DNA of 23,521 bases, taken from assembly GCA_035651635.1 (NCBI GenBank), contig DASRFK010000124.1, positions 1-23,521 of the forward strand, given 5' to 3'. This document shows, piece by piece, positions 17,044-23,521 of the stretch (its first letter is position 1; every line of letters begins with the position of its first letter). The translations under genes and the position numbers were made by a program. The notes under the pieces were generated by a model that saw only the letters and a program-made list of their open reading frames with translations, was not told where the DNA came from and ran no database searches. The stretch is from JANXQE01 sp035651635. GTDB taxonomy: Bacteria > Verrucomicrobiota > Verrucomicrobiia > Limisphaerales > UBA8199.

Positions 17044-17693
17044 CGGTGACACGCGGAGCAGGTCTGCAGCGATTCAACATGCCATTGCGCCATGGCTTTT
17101 TGGCCAAACTCCCGCTGTTTTTCCGGGGATTCAGGCCGCCAATTCAGATCGGTAATCTTATCAAGCGGACGCAACTTTGTTTCGGGATGCCGATGGCAAT
17201 CCAGGCAGAAGGTCATGCTCAGCGGCTGGTACTGATAAACCTCGTCCATTTTGTTCACCGACCCGTGACACTCGACGCAACTAATCCCACGGTCGACATG
17301 GACCGAATGGTTGAAATAGACAAAGTCCGGAACGCGATGCACCTGGACCCAGGGAATCGGCTCGCCGGTCTTGGCGCTCTCGCGCACCAACGCCAGCCGC
17401 GGGTCGTCCGCCAACACTTGTTTATGACAATTCATGCAGGTCGAACTGGCAGGGATGTTTGAGAACCAGGCTTTCTCAACCGCATTGTGACAGTACCGGC
17501 AATCCACTCCTAACTGCCCGGCGTGCGTCGCATGGGAAAAAGCCACCGGCTGAATCGGCTGATATCCCACCTTCGAATACTTTGGACTCAGATAGTACCA
17601 CGTACCCGCCGTCAATGCTGTCCCCAGCAAAATTGCGCCGATGACTATCATCAACGGCAGGCGGTTGGTCCATTTCGGGAAAATCGCCGACAT
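17040..17693 (-). CDS. actA: Alternative complex III pentahaem cytochrome c subunit ActA
   Basis: 217 residues. One N-terminal membrane helix (about 11-31) anchors a periplasmic domain with five CxxCH motifs at residues 65-69, 86-90, 139-143, 163-167 and 212-216, the number known for ActA. A ribosome site AAAGGA (17701-17706) lies seven bases ahead of the ATG, the clearest one in the operon. It is the first gene of the ten-gene unit and overlaps actB by ATGA. Its upstream gap of about 450 bases holds the likely operon promoter and GC-rich leader hairpins. Confidence 0.95.
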   Translation of the reverse strand: MSAIFPKWTNRLPLMIVIGAILLGTALTAGTWYYLSPKYSKVGYQPIQPVAFSHATHAGQLGVDCRYCHNAVEKAWFSNIPASSTCMNCHKQVLADDPRLALVRESAKTGEPIPWVQVHRVPDFVYFNHSVHVDRGISCVECHGSVNKMDEVYQYQPLSMTFCLDCHRHPETKLRPLDKITDLNWRPESPEKQREFGQKAMAQWHVESLQTCSACHR

Positions 17694-17700
17694 CGAGCGG

Positions 17701-17706
17701 TCCTTT
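17701..17706 (-). promoter_or_regulatory. Ribosome binding site of actA
   Basis: AAAGGA on the minus strand, seven bases before the actA ATG. It fixes the start at 17693 and contrasts with the downstream genes, which rely on stop/start overlaps. Confidence 0.7.
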
Positions 17707-17722
17707 GGTTAGGAGTCTGCGC

Positions 17723-17757
17723 GGGCCCTCCGGGCCCCGGAATGGGGCCGGTGCCCC
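17723..17757 (-). promoter_or_regulatory. Overlapping GC-rich hairpins in the actA leader
   Basis: Three short stems share bases: GGGCCC (17723-17728) with GGGCCC (17732-17737); GGCCCC (17733-17738) with GGGGCC (17744-17749); and GGGGC (17744-17748) with GCCCC (17753-17757). They cannot all form at once. They lie 30-65 bases before the actA start codon, so they could influence translation or transcript stability; no T-tract follows, so a terminator is unlikely. Confidence 0.4.
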
Positions 17758-17863
17758 AGAAAAACGCTCCGGCCATCATAAGGCCAGGAGATACATTCAG
17801 GTTCGGCGCAGCTTACCATAAGCTCAAGAGCGATGGATTGTTGTGCATCGGCAGTAAACGTCA

Positions 17864-17892
17864 ATTGTTTTCTTTAAGACAATTTTTGACAA
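17864..17892 (-). promoter_or_regulatory. Candidate promoter of the act operon with a flanking inverted repeat
   Basis: On the minus strand TTGTCA (17887-17892) and AACAAT (17864-17869) are 17 bases apart, a sigma-70-like arrangement about 170 bases ahead of actA. A second possibility, TTGACG (17859-17864) with ACAATC (17836-17841), also has a 17-base spacer. The arms GTCAATTGT (17860-17868) and ACAATTTTTGAC (17879-17890) form an imperfect inverted repeat that could be an operator. Predicted by eye only. Confidence 0.35.
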
Positions 17893-17899
17893 CTCGACC

Positions 17900-18035
17900 G
17901 CGGCCAAATGGCAAGCTCCCAAAACATGAGAGGATTAGATTGCCGAACGCATACATAGCTGGTGCCTGCACCGCGCGCAAGCGGGCGCCGCACGATTTCG
18001 GTATCATTAATACTCTGAATAAGGCCGGGCGGAGG
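17900..18035. other. Non-coding stretch between lysA and the act operon
   Basis: Part of the roughly 450-base gap between the lysA stop and actA. Apart from the promoter candidates, leader hairpins and the 9-mer repeats described separately, I see no gene or RNA here. A + strand frame across it has no recognisable protein character. Confidence 0.5.
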
Positions 18036-18039
18036 CGGC

Positions 18040-18156
18040 CGTTAAAACCGTTAAAACCTTAGATGACGTTAAAACGAAACGACCGGCAGTTTCGGGCGTT
18101 CAACGCTTTTACAGTTCACTACGCCGTTTTAACATTTCAACGTTTCAACGTTTCAG
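18040..18156. repeat. Cluster of 9-base GTTAAAACG/GTTGAAACG repeats, inverted arrangement
   Basis: Left block: GTTAAAACC at 18041-18049 and 18050-18058 and GTTAAAACG at 18068-18076, followed by AAACG. Right block, in reverse complement: CGTTTTAAC (18125-18133) then CATTTCAA, CGTTTCAA and CGTTTCAG (18133-18156). The blocks face each other across about 45 bases and could pair imperfectly. The right block supplies the last residues and the TGA stop (18145-18147) of lysA. Confidence 0.7.
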
Positions 18157-19464
18157 GCCTGCGTCCTTCAACCAAACCGCCAGCTTTTCGTGCGCCCAGA
18201 TGTCGCTCAGTTGCTGGCGCTCACGAACCAGCTCGGCTCGCCTTCCCTTGACCAAAACCTCGGCTGCCAGCGCCCGGGTATTGTAGTTTGAAGCCATAAC
18301 CGAGCCATAGGCGCCGGCGCTCATCAGGGCGAGGTAATCGCCCTCGCCGGCTTTCGGGAGAGGTCGATCCTGGCAGAAGAAATCGCCGGATTCACAAATC
18401 GGGCCGACCACATCGGACTTGATCGGGGCGCGGCCGTTCCGGTGAGTCAGGGGCACAATTTCATGATAGGCCTCGTAGAAGGCGGGCCGAATCAGGTCGT
18501 TCATCGCGGCATCCACAATGAGGAAATTCTTCGAGCCAGTCCGCTTGACGTATTCAACTCGGGTAACCAGCACCCCGGCATTGCCTGAAATGAACCGGCC
18601 CGGTTCGATGAGGATTCGGAGTTGCAATGGCTGTAATAGCGGCAGGAGGCGCCGCGCGTAAACCTGTGGTGTCAGGATTTTTTTTGCGCGGCCCGATTTC
18701 CACCATTCGACCCGGCCACTGGCCAGGGCCGGATCGTAAATAATGCCCAGCCCGCCCCCAATGCTCAGGAATTCGATCCCGTGGCGTTCCCGCAAGCGGC
18801 TCGCGAGCGGGGCGATTTTGCGGACCGCTTCCTCGAACGGACCCGCGTCGGTGATCTGGGAACCAATATGCATTTGTACTCCGCGCAACCGCAGGTTTTT
18901 CAAACGATGGGCCCGGGCGTACACCGCCTCCACCCGATCAAAGGCGACCCCAAATTTATTTTCGTACGTTCCGGTGGTGATCTTTTTATGCGTGTGTGCC
19001 TCGACATTAGGATTCACGCGAACCGCGATCGGCGCGATTTTTTTCAAACGTCGCGCGATTTCATTGATCCGCTCCAACTCGGGCTCGCTCTCCGCGTTGA
19101 AGGAGTAGACGCCTCGCCGCAAGGCAAACTCGATTTCCTCGGCGGTCTTGCCGACGCCGGCGAAAACGCACTTCCGCGGATCACCGCCGGCCGCCACAAC
19201 CCGTTGCAGTTCGCCCGCGCTGACGATATCAAACCCACTGCCCAGGTTTGCCAGCGTGCGCAACACCGACAGGTTCGAGTTCGACTTGGTGGCAAAACAG
19301 ATGAGGTGGTCGACCGGCTCGAGGGCCCGGTCGAGTTTCTGAAAATGGTCGGTCAGCGTCTTTTGCGAGTAGACATAAAGCGGAGTGCCGAACTTGCCAA
19401 CCAGCGATTCCAGAGCCACACCTTCGCAATACAGTTTTTTTCCGACGTAATGGAATTCGTGCAT
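18145..19464 (-). CDS. lysA: Diaminopimelate decarboxylase
   Basis: 439 residues, the usual length. LysA removes CO2 from meso-2,6-diaminopimelate to give L-lysine, the last step of the pathway, in the cytoplasm. It is a fold-type III PLP enzyme: the PLP lysine is Lys60 (CFATKSN), HIGSQI is at 199-204, EPGR at 287-290, and the substrate-binding CESGD motif at 357-361. ATG at 19464 is chosen; the upstream in-frame TTG at 19500 would lie inside a terminator hairpin. No clear ribosome site is seen. The C-terminal Leu-Lys-Arg and the stop come from a 9-mer repeat block. The intrinsic terminator only about 10 bases upstream implies its own promoter, read-through, or attenuation. Confidence 0.96.
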   Translation of the reverse strand: MHEFHYVGKKLYCEGVALESLVGKFGTPLYVYSQKTLTDHFQKLDRALEPVDHLICFATKSNSNLSVLRTLANLGSGFDIVSAGELQRVVAAGGDPRKCVFAGVGKTAEEIEFALRRGVYSFNAESEPELERINEIARRLKKIAPIAVRVNPNVEAHTHKKITTGTYENKFGVAFDRVEAVYARAHRLKNLRLRGVQMHIGSQITDAGPFEEAVRKIAPLASRLRERHGIEFLSIGGGLGIIYDPALASGRVEWWKSGRAKKILTPQVYARRLLPLLQPLQLRILIEPGRFISGNAGVLVTRVEYVKRTGSKNFLIVDAAMNDLIRPAFYEAYHEIVPLTHRNGRAPIKSDVVGPICESGDFFCQDRPLPKAGEGDYLALMSAGAYGSVMASNYNTRALAAEVLVKGRRAELVRERQQLSDIWAHEKLAVWLKDAGLKR

Positions 19465-19473
19465 AAGATCGAT

Positions 19474-19510
19474 CAACAAAAAACCCGCCAGATGAATCAA
19501 TCTGGCGGGT
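19474..19510 (-). terminator. Rho-independent terminator between the KARE-repeat gene and lysA
   Basis: A perfect 11-bp stem, ACCCGCCAGAT (19483-19493) with ATCTGGCGGGT (19500-19510), encloses a 6-base loop. On the minus strand it is followed by a run of T (19478-19483, then GTTG). It lies 17 bases beyond the stop of the KARE-repeat gene and about 10 bases before the lysA start. Confidence 0.88.
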
Positions 19511-19526
19511 CATGGATTTAAATGGA

Positions 19527-20501
19527 CTACGGCCCGGCCAGGATTTTGGCGCGCTCGGCTTGATACTGCTCCGGCGTCACCTGGTCCGCTTTATACCGCT
19601 GAAGCAGCTCATTCAGCTTCTGATGCTTCTCCGAGGAAATCGGCAAAGGCGGACCTTCCAAGGGCAGGAAATTCGACTCCGGCGAATTGCCGGCGCGGGA
19701 GGTGGGTTCGGCGTAGGTCATCGACTGCATTCGTTGTCGAACTGCTTCGCGCGCTTTGGCGATGGATTCCGCATCCGCTTTGGGCCCGACATCGTAATCC
19801 TCACCGATCCTTTGGCGCAGGGCCTCGCGCGCCTTGGCAATACTGTCTGAATCGGCTGTTTGCGGGGCGCTCGCGGAAGGACTGGTTGCCGCGGGAGGCG
19901 GTATGACTACCGTGGGAGGGTTCGGAGCCGGGGCCGGCGCGGGAGCGGGCGCTGGCGCCGCCGGAGCAGCCGCGGTTGCCGATGCCGGAGGAGTAGCTGC
20001 GCTCTGTTCAATTCTTTGGCGCACCGCTTCGCGGGCTTTATTAATTGCGTCCGGGTCAGCCTGCTGAGCAACCGGAGCAGGGGGTGGCACCGGGGCGTCA
20101 CCGGAGACAGCCGCGGGCTCGGGGGCAACCGCCGGAGCGGGAGTGGGGGCGGGTTGGGCAATCGGAGCCGGGGCCGGAGCGGGGGCCACAGCCGGAGCCG
20201 GCGTGGGACTTGGCACAGGGGCGGGCGCGGGCGCTGTCGTCGCGGCGGGTGAAGGTGCCGGCTGCGGTTGCTCCATTTTTTCGTGCAGCGCTTCACGCGC
20301 TTTAGTAATTGCGTCGGAGTCGGCCTTGGACGTCGTCGCGGCCGGGGGATTTGAAGGAGCTGACTGCGCCGGGGTTTCCTGCATCTTTTGGCGGAGCGCC
20401 TCACGGGCTTTGATCTGGGCGGGGGTATCGTTTCCGCGGACGGCCAGGGTAGTCGCGCACGCAGCGGCGCAGGCAACCAACAGGCTTCTGGAGATCTGCA
20501 T
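19527..20501 (-). CDS. Secreted Ala/Pro-rich protein with five KARE repeats and SHOCT-like C-terminus
   Basis: 324 residues, no known function. A signal peptide (MQISRSLLVACAAACATTLAVRG) starts it. Five copies of a helical unit '[D/E/A]-x-I-x-KARE[A]-[L/V]-[R/H]-[Q/E]-[K/R]-[M/I]' lie at about residues 28-41, 62-77, 150-166, 218-232 and 244-259. Low-complexity Ala/Pro segments (80-148 and 167-212) separate them, like flexible spacers. The last 30 residues, KLNELLQRYKADQVTPEQYQ and following, resemble the SHOCT short C-terminal domain, found on many proteins and tied to oligomerisation. It likely resides in the periplasm. An AAAGG ribosome-site-like sequence precedes the ATG. A terminator follows the stop. 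It may be a lineage-specific envelope protein; that is inference. Confidence 0.82.
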   Translation of the reverse strand: MQISRSLLVACAAACATTLAVRGNDTPAQIKAREALRQKMQETPAQSAPSNPPAATTSKADSDAITKAREALHEKMEQPQPAPSPAATTAPAPAPVPSPTPAPAVAPAPAPAPIAQPAPTPAPAVAPEPAAVSGDAPVPPPAPVAQQADPDAINKAREAVRQRIEQSAATPPASATAAAPAAPAPAPAPAPAPNPPTVVIPPPAATSPSASAPQTADSDSIAKAREALRQRIGEDYDVGPKADAESIAKAREAVRQRMQSMTYAEPTSRAGNSPESNFLPLEGPPLPISSEKHQKLNELLQRYKADQVTPEQYQAERAKILAGP

Positions 20502-20540
20502 ACCTGCCTTTTACGTCAAACAGTGGGCCGACGCAACAGG

Positions 20541-21557
20541 TTAATGGTGGCAACAAGTTCGCTGAAATAAGCCTTCCCACCGCCTCGGCCAGGGGTAGTA
20601 CACCAGCGAACGTAACAGGATTCCCCGCACCTCACCACGCGAGACTTTCAGACGCTCACTTGGTTCAAGCACGCGGCCGCGCCGCAGCAGTTCCAGGGTC
20701 CGCGCTCCCAACAGCAGCGGCCAGGCGCAAGCAAGCCTGACTCGCGCGGCGCGGCGCGGTAAAATCTGGGTGTAAGCCCAACCGGCCGTCAGATGCGCCT
20801 GCGCCTCCTCCAGCCACTGATCGTAAACGGGGCGGAATCGCCCCTCGTTTTCTGGCTGGAGCAGGTCGGACGGGACCAGGCCGTGGCTTTTCAGTTGCTC
20901 AGCCGGAAAATAACATCGTCCCGTCCGCAAGTCCCTGGGCACATCCCGCAGGATATTCACCAACTGCAGCCCTTTGCCGAAGCGGATCCCGTTCGCCAAC
21001 AGAAAGGCGTCATCGAGTCGAGCTGAAGCGAACAGGTGCGCTCGGCACATTCGGGTCCAGAACTCCCCAACGCAACCAGCTACTCGATATGCATAATCGT
21101 CCAACTCGGCGGCTGTTTGCAGCCCAATAATGTTCGCTTGCGATGCGCCCGAGAAGCGTCGCAGATCCAGCTCCTGGCCACTGGTAATGGTCTGCAGTAC
21201 CGCCACGACTAAATCTCGATCCGCGGCCGTCAAACCGCGCAGCAACTCCAATGCGGATTCGCAGTTGCCCAGGAGCGCGCGTTCGGCAGCCGAACCTTGA
21301 TGGCTCTCAAAATCCCCCAATTCCAACGGGCGGCTCGAAGTCCCCAGGATGTGTTCGCGCAGCGATTGCAGCGCGGCCAACCGCTGATCCAGCGCCACCA
21401 ACTCAGTGTCGGCGATGGTGTCTGTGGTCCGCGCGAGAAGATACGCCAGGCTGATTTGCGGTCGAATGGCTGCCGGCAGCACTCGTAACGTCAGATAAAA
21501 CGAGCGCGATACGTCACGAAGCAGCGAACTGAGCAGCTGTTTTGACCCGTATGCCAT
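20541..21557 (-). CDS. Squalene/phytoene synthase family protein
   Basis: 338 residues from ATG at 21557; an in-frame GTG at 21584 would add nine residues without family similarity. The family joins two prenyl diphosphates head to head (farnesyl to squalene, or geranylgeranyl to phytoene). Both Asp-rich motifs that bind magnesium-diphosphate are present: DTIAD (46-50) and NILRDVPRD (Asp205 and Asp209). SRSFYLTLRVLP near the N-terminus and YAYRVAGCVGEFW in the middle are typical. The sequence reads more like the squalene synthase branch than the carotenoid one, but product cannot be decided. No partner gene (hopanoid cyclase, desaturase) lies in the window. It starts 107 bases after the argH stop, probably in the same transcript. 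Confidence 0.9.
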   Translation of the reverse strand: MAYGSKQLLSSLLRDVSRSFYLTLRVLPAAIRPQISLAYLLARTTDTIADTELVALDQRLAALQSLREHILGTSSRPLELGDFESHQGSAAERALLGNCESALELLRGLTAADRDLVVAVLQTITSGQELDLRRFSGASQANIIGLQTAAELDDYAYRVAGCVGEFWTRMCRAHLFASARLDDAFLLANGIRFGKGLQLVNILRDVPRDLRTGRCYFPAEQLKSHGLVPSDLLQPENEGRFRPVYDQWLEEAQAHLTAGWAYTQILPRRAARVRLACAWPLLLGARTLELLRRGRVLEPSERLKVSRGEVRGILLRSLVYYPWPRRWEGLFQRTCCHH

Positions 21558-21664
21558 TATCCGGCTTAACCCTGTGGGCGCCACGATTCCATCGAAGTCC
21601 GCTTGTTCATTCTATGCCGCACGAAGCGTCCGGTCCCGCTGCCTTTGCCTTGGCCCGCAGCCGC

Positions 21665-23074
21665 TTAGCGGCTTTTGCCCAGGCGGCGGCGCCAGCGCGC
21701 CACTTGGGCGCGCACCTCGCGCGTGCCGGGCGCCCCAATCATCTTACGCCGGCCCATGGCTTGTTTCAGGTTAAAGATCTTGCGGGCATCCGGTCCGAAA
21801 CGCTTCTCGACCGAGCGCAACTCCTCGAGCGAGAGGTGGTCCAATCCTTTTCCGTCGCGTTCCGCCAATCCTACGAGCGCGCCCACGACCTGGTGCGCTT
21901 GGCGGAAGGGCAGTCCTTTGAGCACGAGATAATCGGCCAGGTCAGTTGCCAGCAAAGCCGGATCCCGAGCCGCTGCCAGGCAAGCCTGCCGGTTGACGCT
22001 CGTGGCTTCGATCATTCCCGCGCACAGGCGAACCGCGGCTCGCACGGTATCGGCCGAGTCAAACAAGCGCTCCTTGTCCTCCTGCAGATCGCGGTTGTAC
22101 GTCATCGGCAATCCTTTGAGCAGCGTCAAGAGCGCGACCAGGTTGCCAATGACTCGCGCGCTTTTGCCGCGCGTCAACTCGGCCACATCTGGATTCTTCT
22201 TTTGGGGCATCAGCGAAGAACCGGTCGTAAATCCATCCGCGATGCGGATAAACCCAAACTCGCTGCTTGCCCAGAGAACCAGGTCTTCGCCCAGGCGGGA
22301 AAGATGAACGGCCAGCAGCGCGGCCGCAGCGCAAAACTCTACCGCAAAATCCCGATCGCTCACCGCATCCATCGAGTTTTGGGAAAGCCGTGGGCGCCCT
22401 CGTTCATCGACAAATCCCAGCAACCGGGCGGTGAGTTCGCGATCCAGCGGCAGAGTTGATCCGGCCAATGCTCCGCTGCCCAAAGGACAAACGTTCAGGC
22501 GCTGGCGTCCTTGTTGGAAGCGCTCCCGGTCGCGTTCCAGCATCTCGACATAAGCCAGAAGATGATGCGCCAGGTAAACCGGCTGTCCGCGCTGCAAATG
22601 CGTGTAACCCGGCAGGACGACCTCGCGCTCCCGCTCAGCCAGGCTCACCAGCGCGCTTTGAAGCGTTTGAAGCTCGGCGCGCAACTCGTCGCACTCTTGG
22701 CGCACCCACAAACGCATGTCGAGCGCCACCTGGTCGTTCCGCGAGCGGCCGGTATGCAGCTTGGCCCCAGCCGCCACGCGGCGCGTTAATTCCGCCTCGA
22801 TGTTCATGTGCACGTCTTCCAGCTCGGCTTTCCATTTGAACTTTCCCGCCCCAATCTCTTCGGCGATCTCATCCAAACCAACCAGAATGTCTCGCAATTC
22901 CCTTGCCGTCAGCACCCCAATTCTCCGCAACATCGTGGCGTGCGCGCGCGAACCGACGATGTCCTGGCGCCACAAGCGCCAATCAAACGAAACCGATTCC
23001 GTGAAGCGCGCCACCTCGGCTGCCGGACTGCCGGTAAACCGTCCACTGCGCGATACGGGAGAGACTCTTTTCAT
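21665..23074 (-). CDS. argH: Argininosuccinate lyase
   Basis: 469 residues. ArgH splits argininosuccinate into arginine and fumarate, the last step of arginine synthesis, as a cytoplasmic homotetramer. The signature GSSLMPQKKNPD is at residues 285-296 and holds the catalytic Ser and the conserved Lys/Asn; TGRSRNDQVA (108-117) and GYTHLQRGQP (156-165) are also intact. The frame is open further to 23269, but those 65 residues (beginning ECGSPLPLF) are only a translation of a palindromic repeat, so ATG at 23074 is taken as the start. Confidence 0.97.
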   Translation of the reverse strand: MKRVSPVSRSGRFTGSPAAEVARFTESVSFDWRLWRQDIVGSRAHATMLRRIGVLTARELRDILVGLDEIAEEIGAGKFKWKAELEDVHMNIEAELTRRVAAGAKLHTGRSRNDQVALDMRLWVRQECDELRAELQTLQSALVSLAEREREVVLPGYTHLQRGQPVYLAHHLLAYVEMLERDRERFQQGRQRLNVCPLGSGALAGSTLPLDRELTARLLGFVDERGRPRLSQNSMDAVSDRDFAVEFCAAAALLAVHLSRLGEDLVLWASSEFGFIRIADGFTTGSSLMPQKKNPDVAELTRGKSARVIGNLVALLTLLKGLPMTYNRDLQEDKERLFDSADTVRAAVRLCAGMIEATSVNRQACLAAARDPALLATDLADYLVLKGLPFRQAHQVVGALVGLAERDGKGLDHLSLEELRSVEKRFGPDARKIFNLKQAMGRRKMIGAPGTREVRAQVARWRRRLGKSR

Positions 23075-23240
23075 GCTCGATAACCCGCGCCGAATGTGGG
23101 CGGAAACGCCCCCAAAGTCACTGACAAAGACGGCGCGCGGGTATCTTGCCGGCAGAAATATCCGAACACCGGCTGACGGCCAGCATCGCCGTTGCCGGGT
23201 GTGATTAAATCTGTCGGTCATTCTGTGTGTTGAGCGGCAG

Positions 23241-23341
23241 AAAAGCGGCAGAGGGCTGCCGCACTCCAAAACCTTCGGTTCTCGAGGCCCGCGCCCCTGT
23301 CGCGCTTGCGTTTTGGACTGCGGCAGCCCTCTGCCGCTTTT
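23241..23341. repeat. Nested palindromic element with 32-bp arms upstream of argH
   Basis: The arms 23241-23272 and 23310-23341 are reverse complements with a single mismatch, across a 37-base spacer. Each arm also contains its own hairpin, GCGGCAG-AGGG-CTGCCGC in one orientation. Outward T-runs follow both hairpins (TTTTTT after 23337 on the + strand, TTTT on the - strand), so each arm resembles an intrinsic terminator facing outwards. A partial extra GCGGCAG precedes the left arm. Two-hairpin units like this are typical of REP/BIME or MITE-like repeats. Confidence 0.85.
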
Positions 23342-23521
23342 TTCGGCTTCCAGCCAAGACCGACACTTCTAATCGCACCCATTGCTATGGCGGAGTCAGA
23401 GTTGAGGTAAGTCTTTGAGAGACAAATTTCTGTTCATTTGAGCTGGACCTCGGGCTGCACTTTTTCTACACCTGGGGTCGATGAAGACTAAACATCGACC
23501 AATATTAACGACGGAACAGCA
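23342..23521. other. Right-end non-coding stretch with a small inverted repeat
   Basis: No convincing gene is seen between the repeat and the end of the window. The only structure noticed is a perfect 8-bp inverted repeat, GGTCGATG (23476-23483) and CATCGACC (23493-23500), with a 9-base loop. It might be an operator or RNA hairpin for a gene beyond the window. Confidence 0.4.

Noticed and set aside
17523..18062. 179-residue open frame on the + strand in the lysA-act gap
   Set aside because: It overlaps the start of actA antisense and the promoter region, and shows no protein-like character.
18040..18156. CRISPR array
   Set aside because: The repeated words are only 9 bases, adjacent without unique spacers, and no cas gene is present.
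19834..20252. Gly/Ala- and Gly/Arg-rich open frames on the + strand
   Set aside because: They are reverse readings of the Ala/Pro-rich spacers of the KARE-repeat gene, whose own frame has a signal peptide and regular repeats.

Overview
The window reads as a GC-rich bacterial chromosome segment, most likely from a soil or freshwater Verrucomicrobium of the Pedosphaera/Limisphaera type. This is inferred from three things: exported (Tat-type) Gfo/Idh/MocA oxidoreductases next to PIG-L deacetylases, an alternative complex III operon, and several palindromic dispersed repeats at gene ends. There is no rRNA or tRNA gene to confirm it, and no tRNA, CRISPR array, transposase or prophage gene was recognised.

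Layout. Positions 1-245 hold an inverted repeat built from CACGGAG modules. On the + strand a secreted gamma-glutamyltransferase (246-1934) is followed by a second element of the same repeat type. Next comes a tightly coupled four-gene + strand cassette (2123-6294): exported PIG-L deacetylase, glucosamine-6-phosphate deaminase-like protein, Tat-exported Gfo/Idh/MocA protein and cytoplasmic Gfo/Idh/MocA protein. It looks like a sugar or amino-sugar degradation unit. It meets, convergently, a ten-gene - strand operon running from 17693 down to 6420. That operon carries actA-B-C-D-E-F (alternative complex III, a quinol:cytochrome c oxidoreductase), a small membrane-anchored protein, a CcoN-family protein, a CcoO-like cytochrome c and a membrane-anchored monohaem cytochrome c. 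Almost every junction in it is a 1-4 base stop/start overlap.

The most notable observation is in that operon. The CcoN-family protein (7963-9435) keeps the overall CcoN sequence pattern, but all six histidines that bind low-spin haem b, high-spin haem b3 and CuB are replaced. It cannot be a conventional oxygen reductase, yet the frame is intact and it is translationally coupled to a CcoO-like cytochrome that keeps its haem site. The operon therefore appears to encode an ACIII plus a catalytically dead 'pseudo-oxidase' module, and no true terminal oxidase lies in the window.

The right part (18145-23074, - strand) carries lysA (diaminopimelate decarboxylase), a secreted Ala/Pro-rich protein with five KARE-type repeats and a SHOCT-like C-terminus, a squalene/phytoene synthase and argH. 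A strong intrinsic terminator separates the repeat protein from lysA. Upstream of argH lies a nested palindromic element with 32-bp arms. Four kinds of short palindromic or modular repeat occur in the window, several of them supplying the stop codon or C-terminal residues of neighbouring genes.
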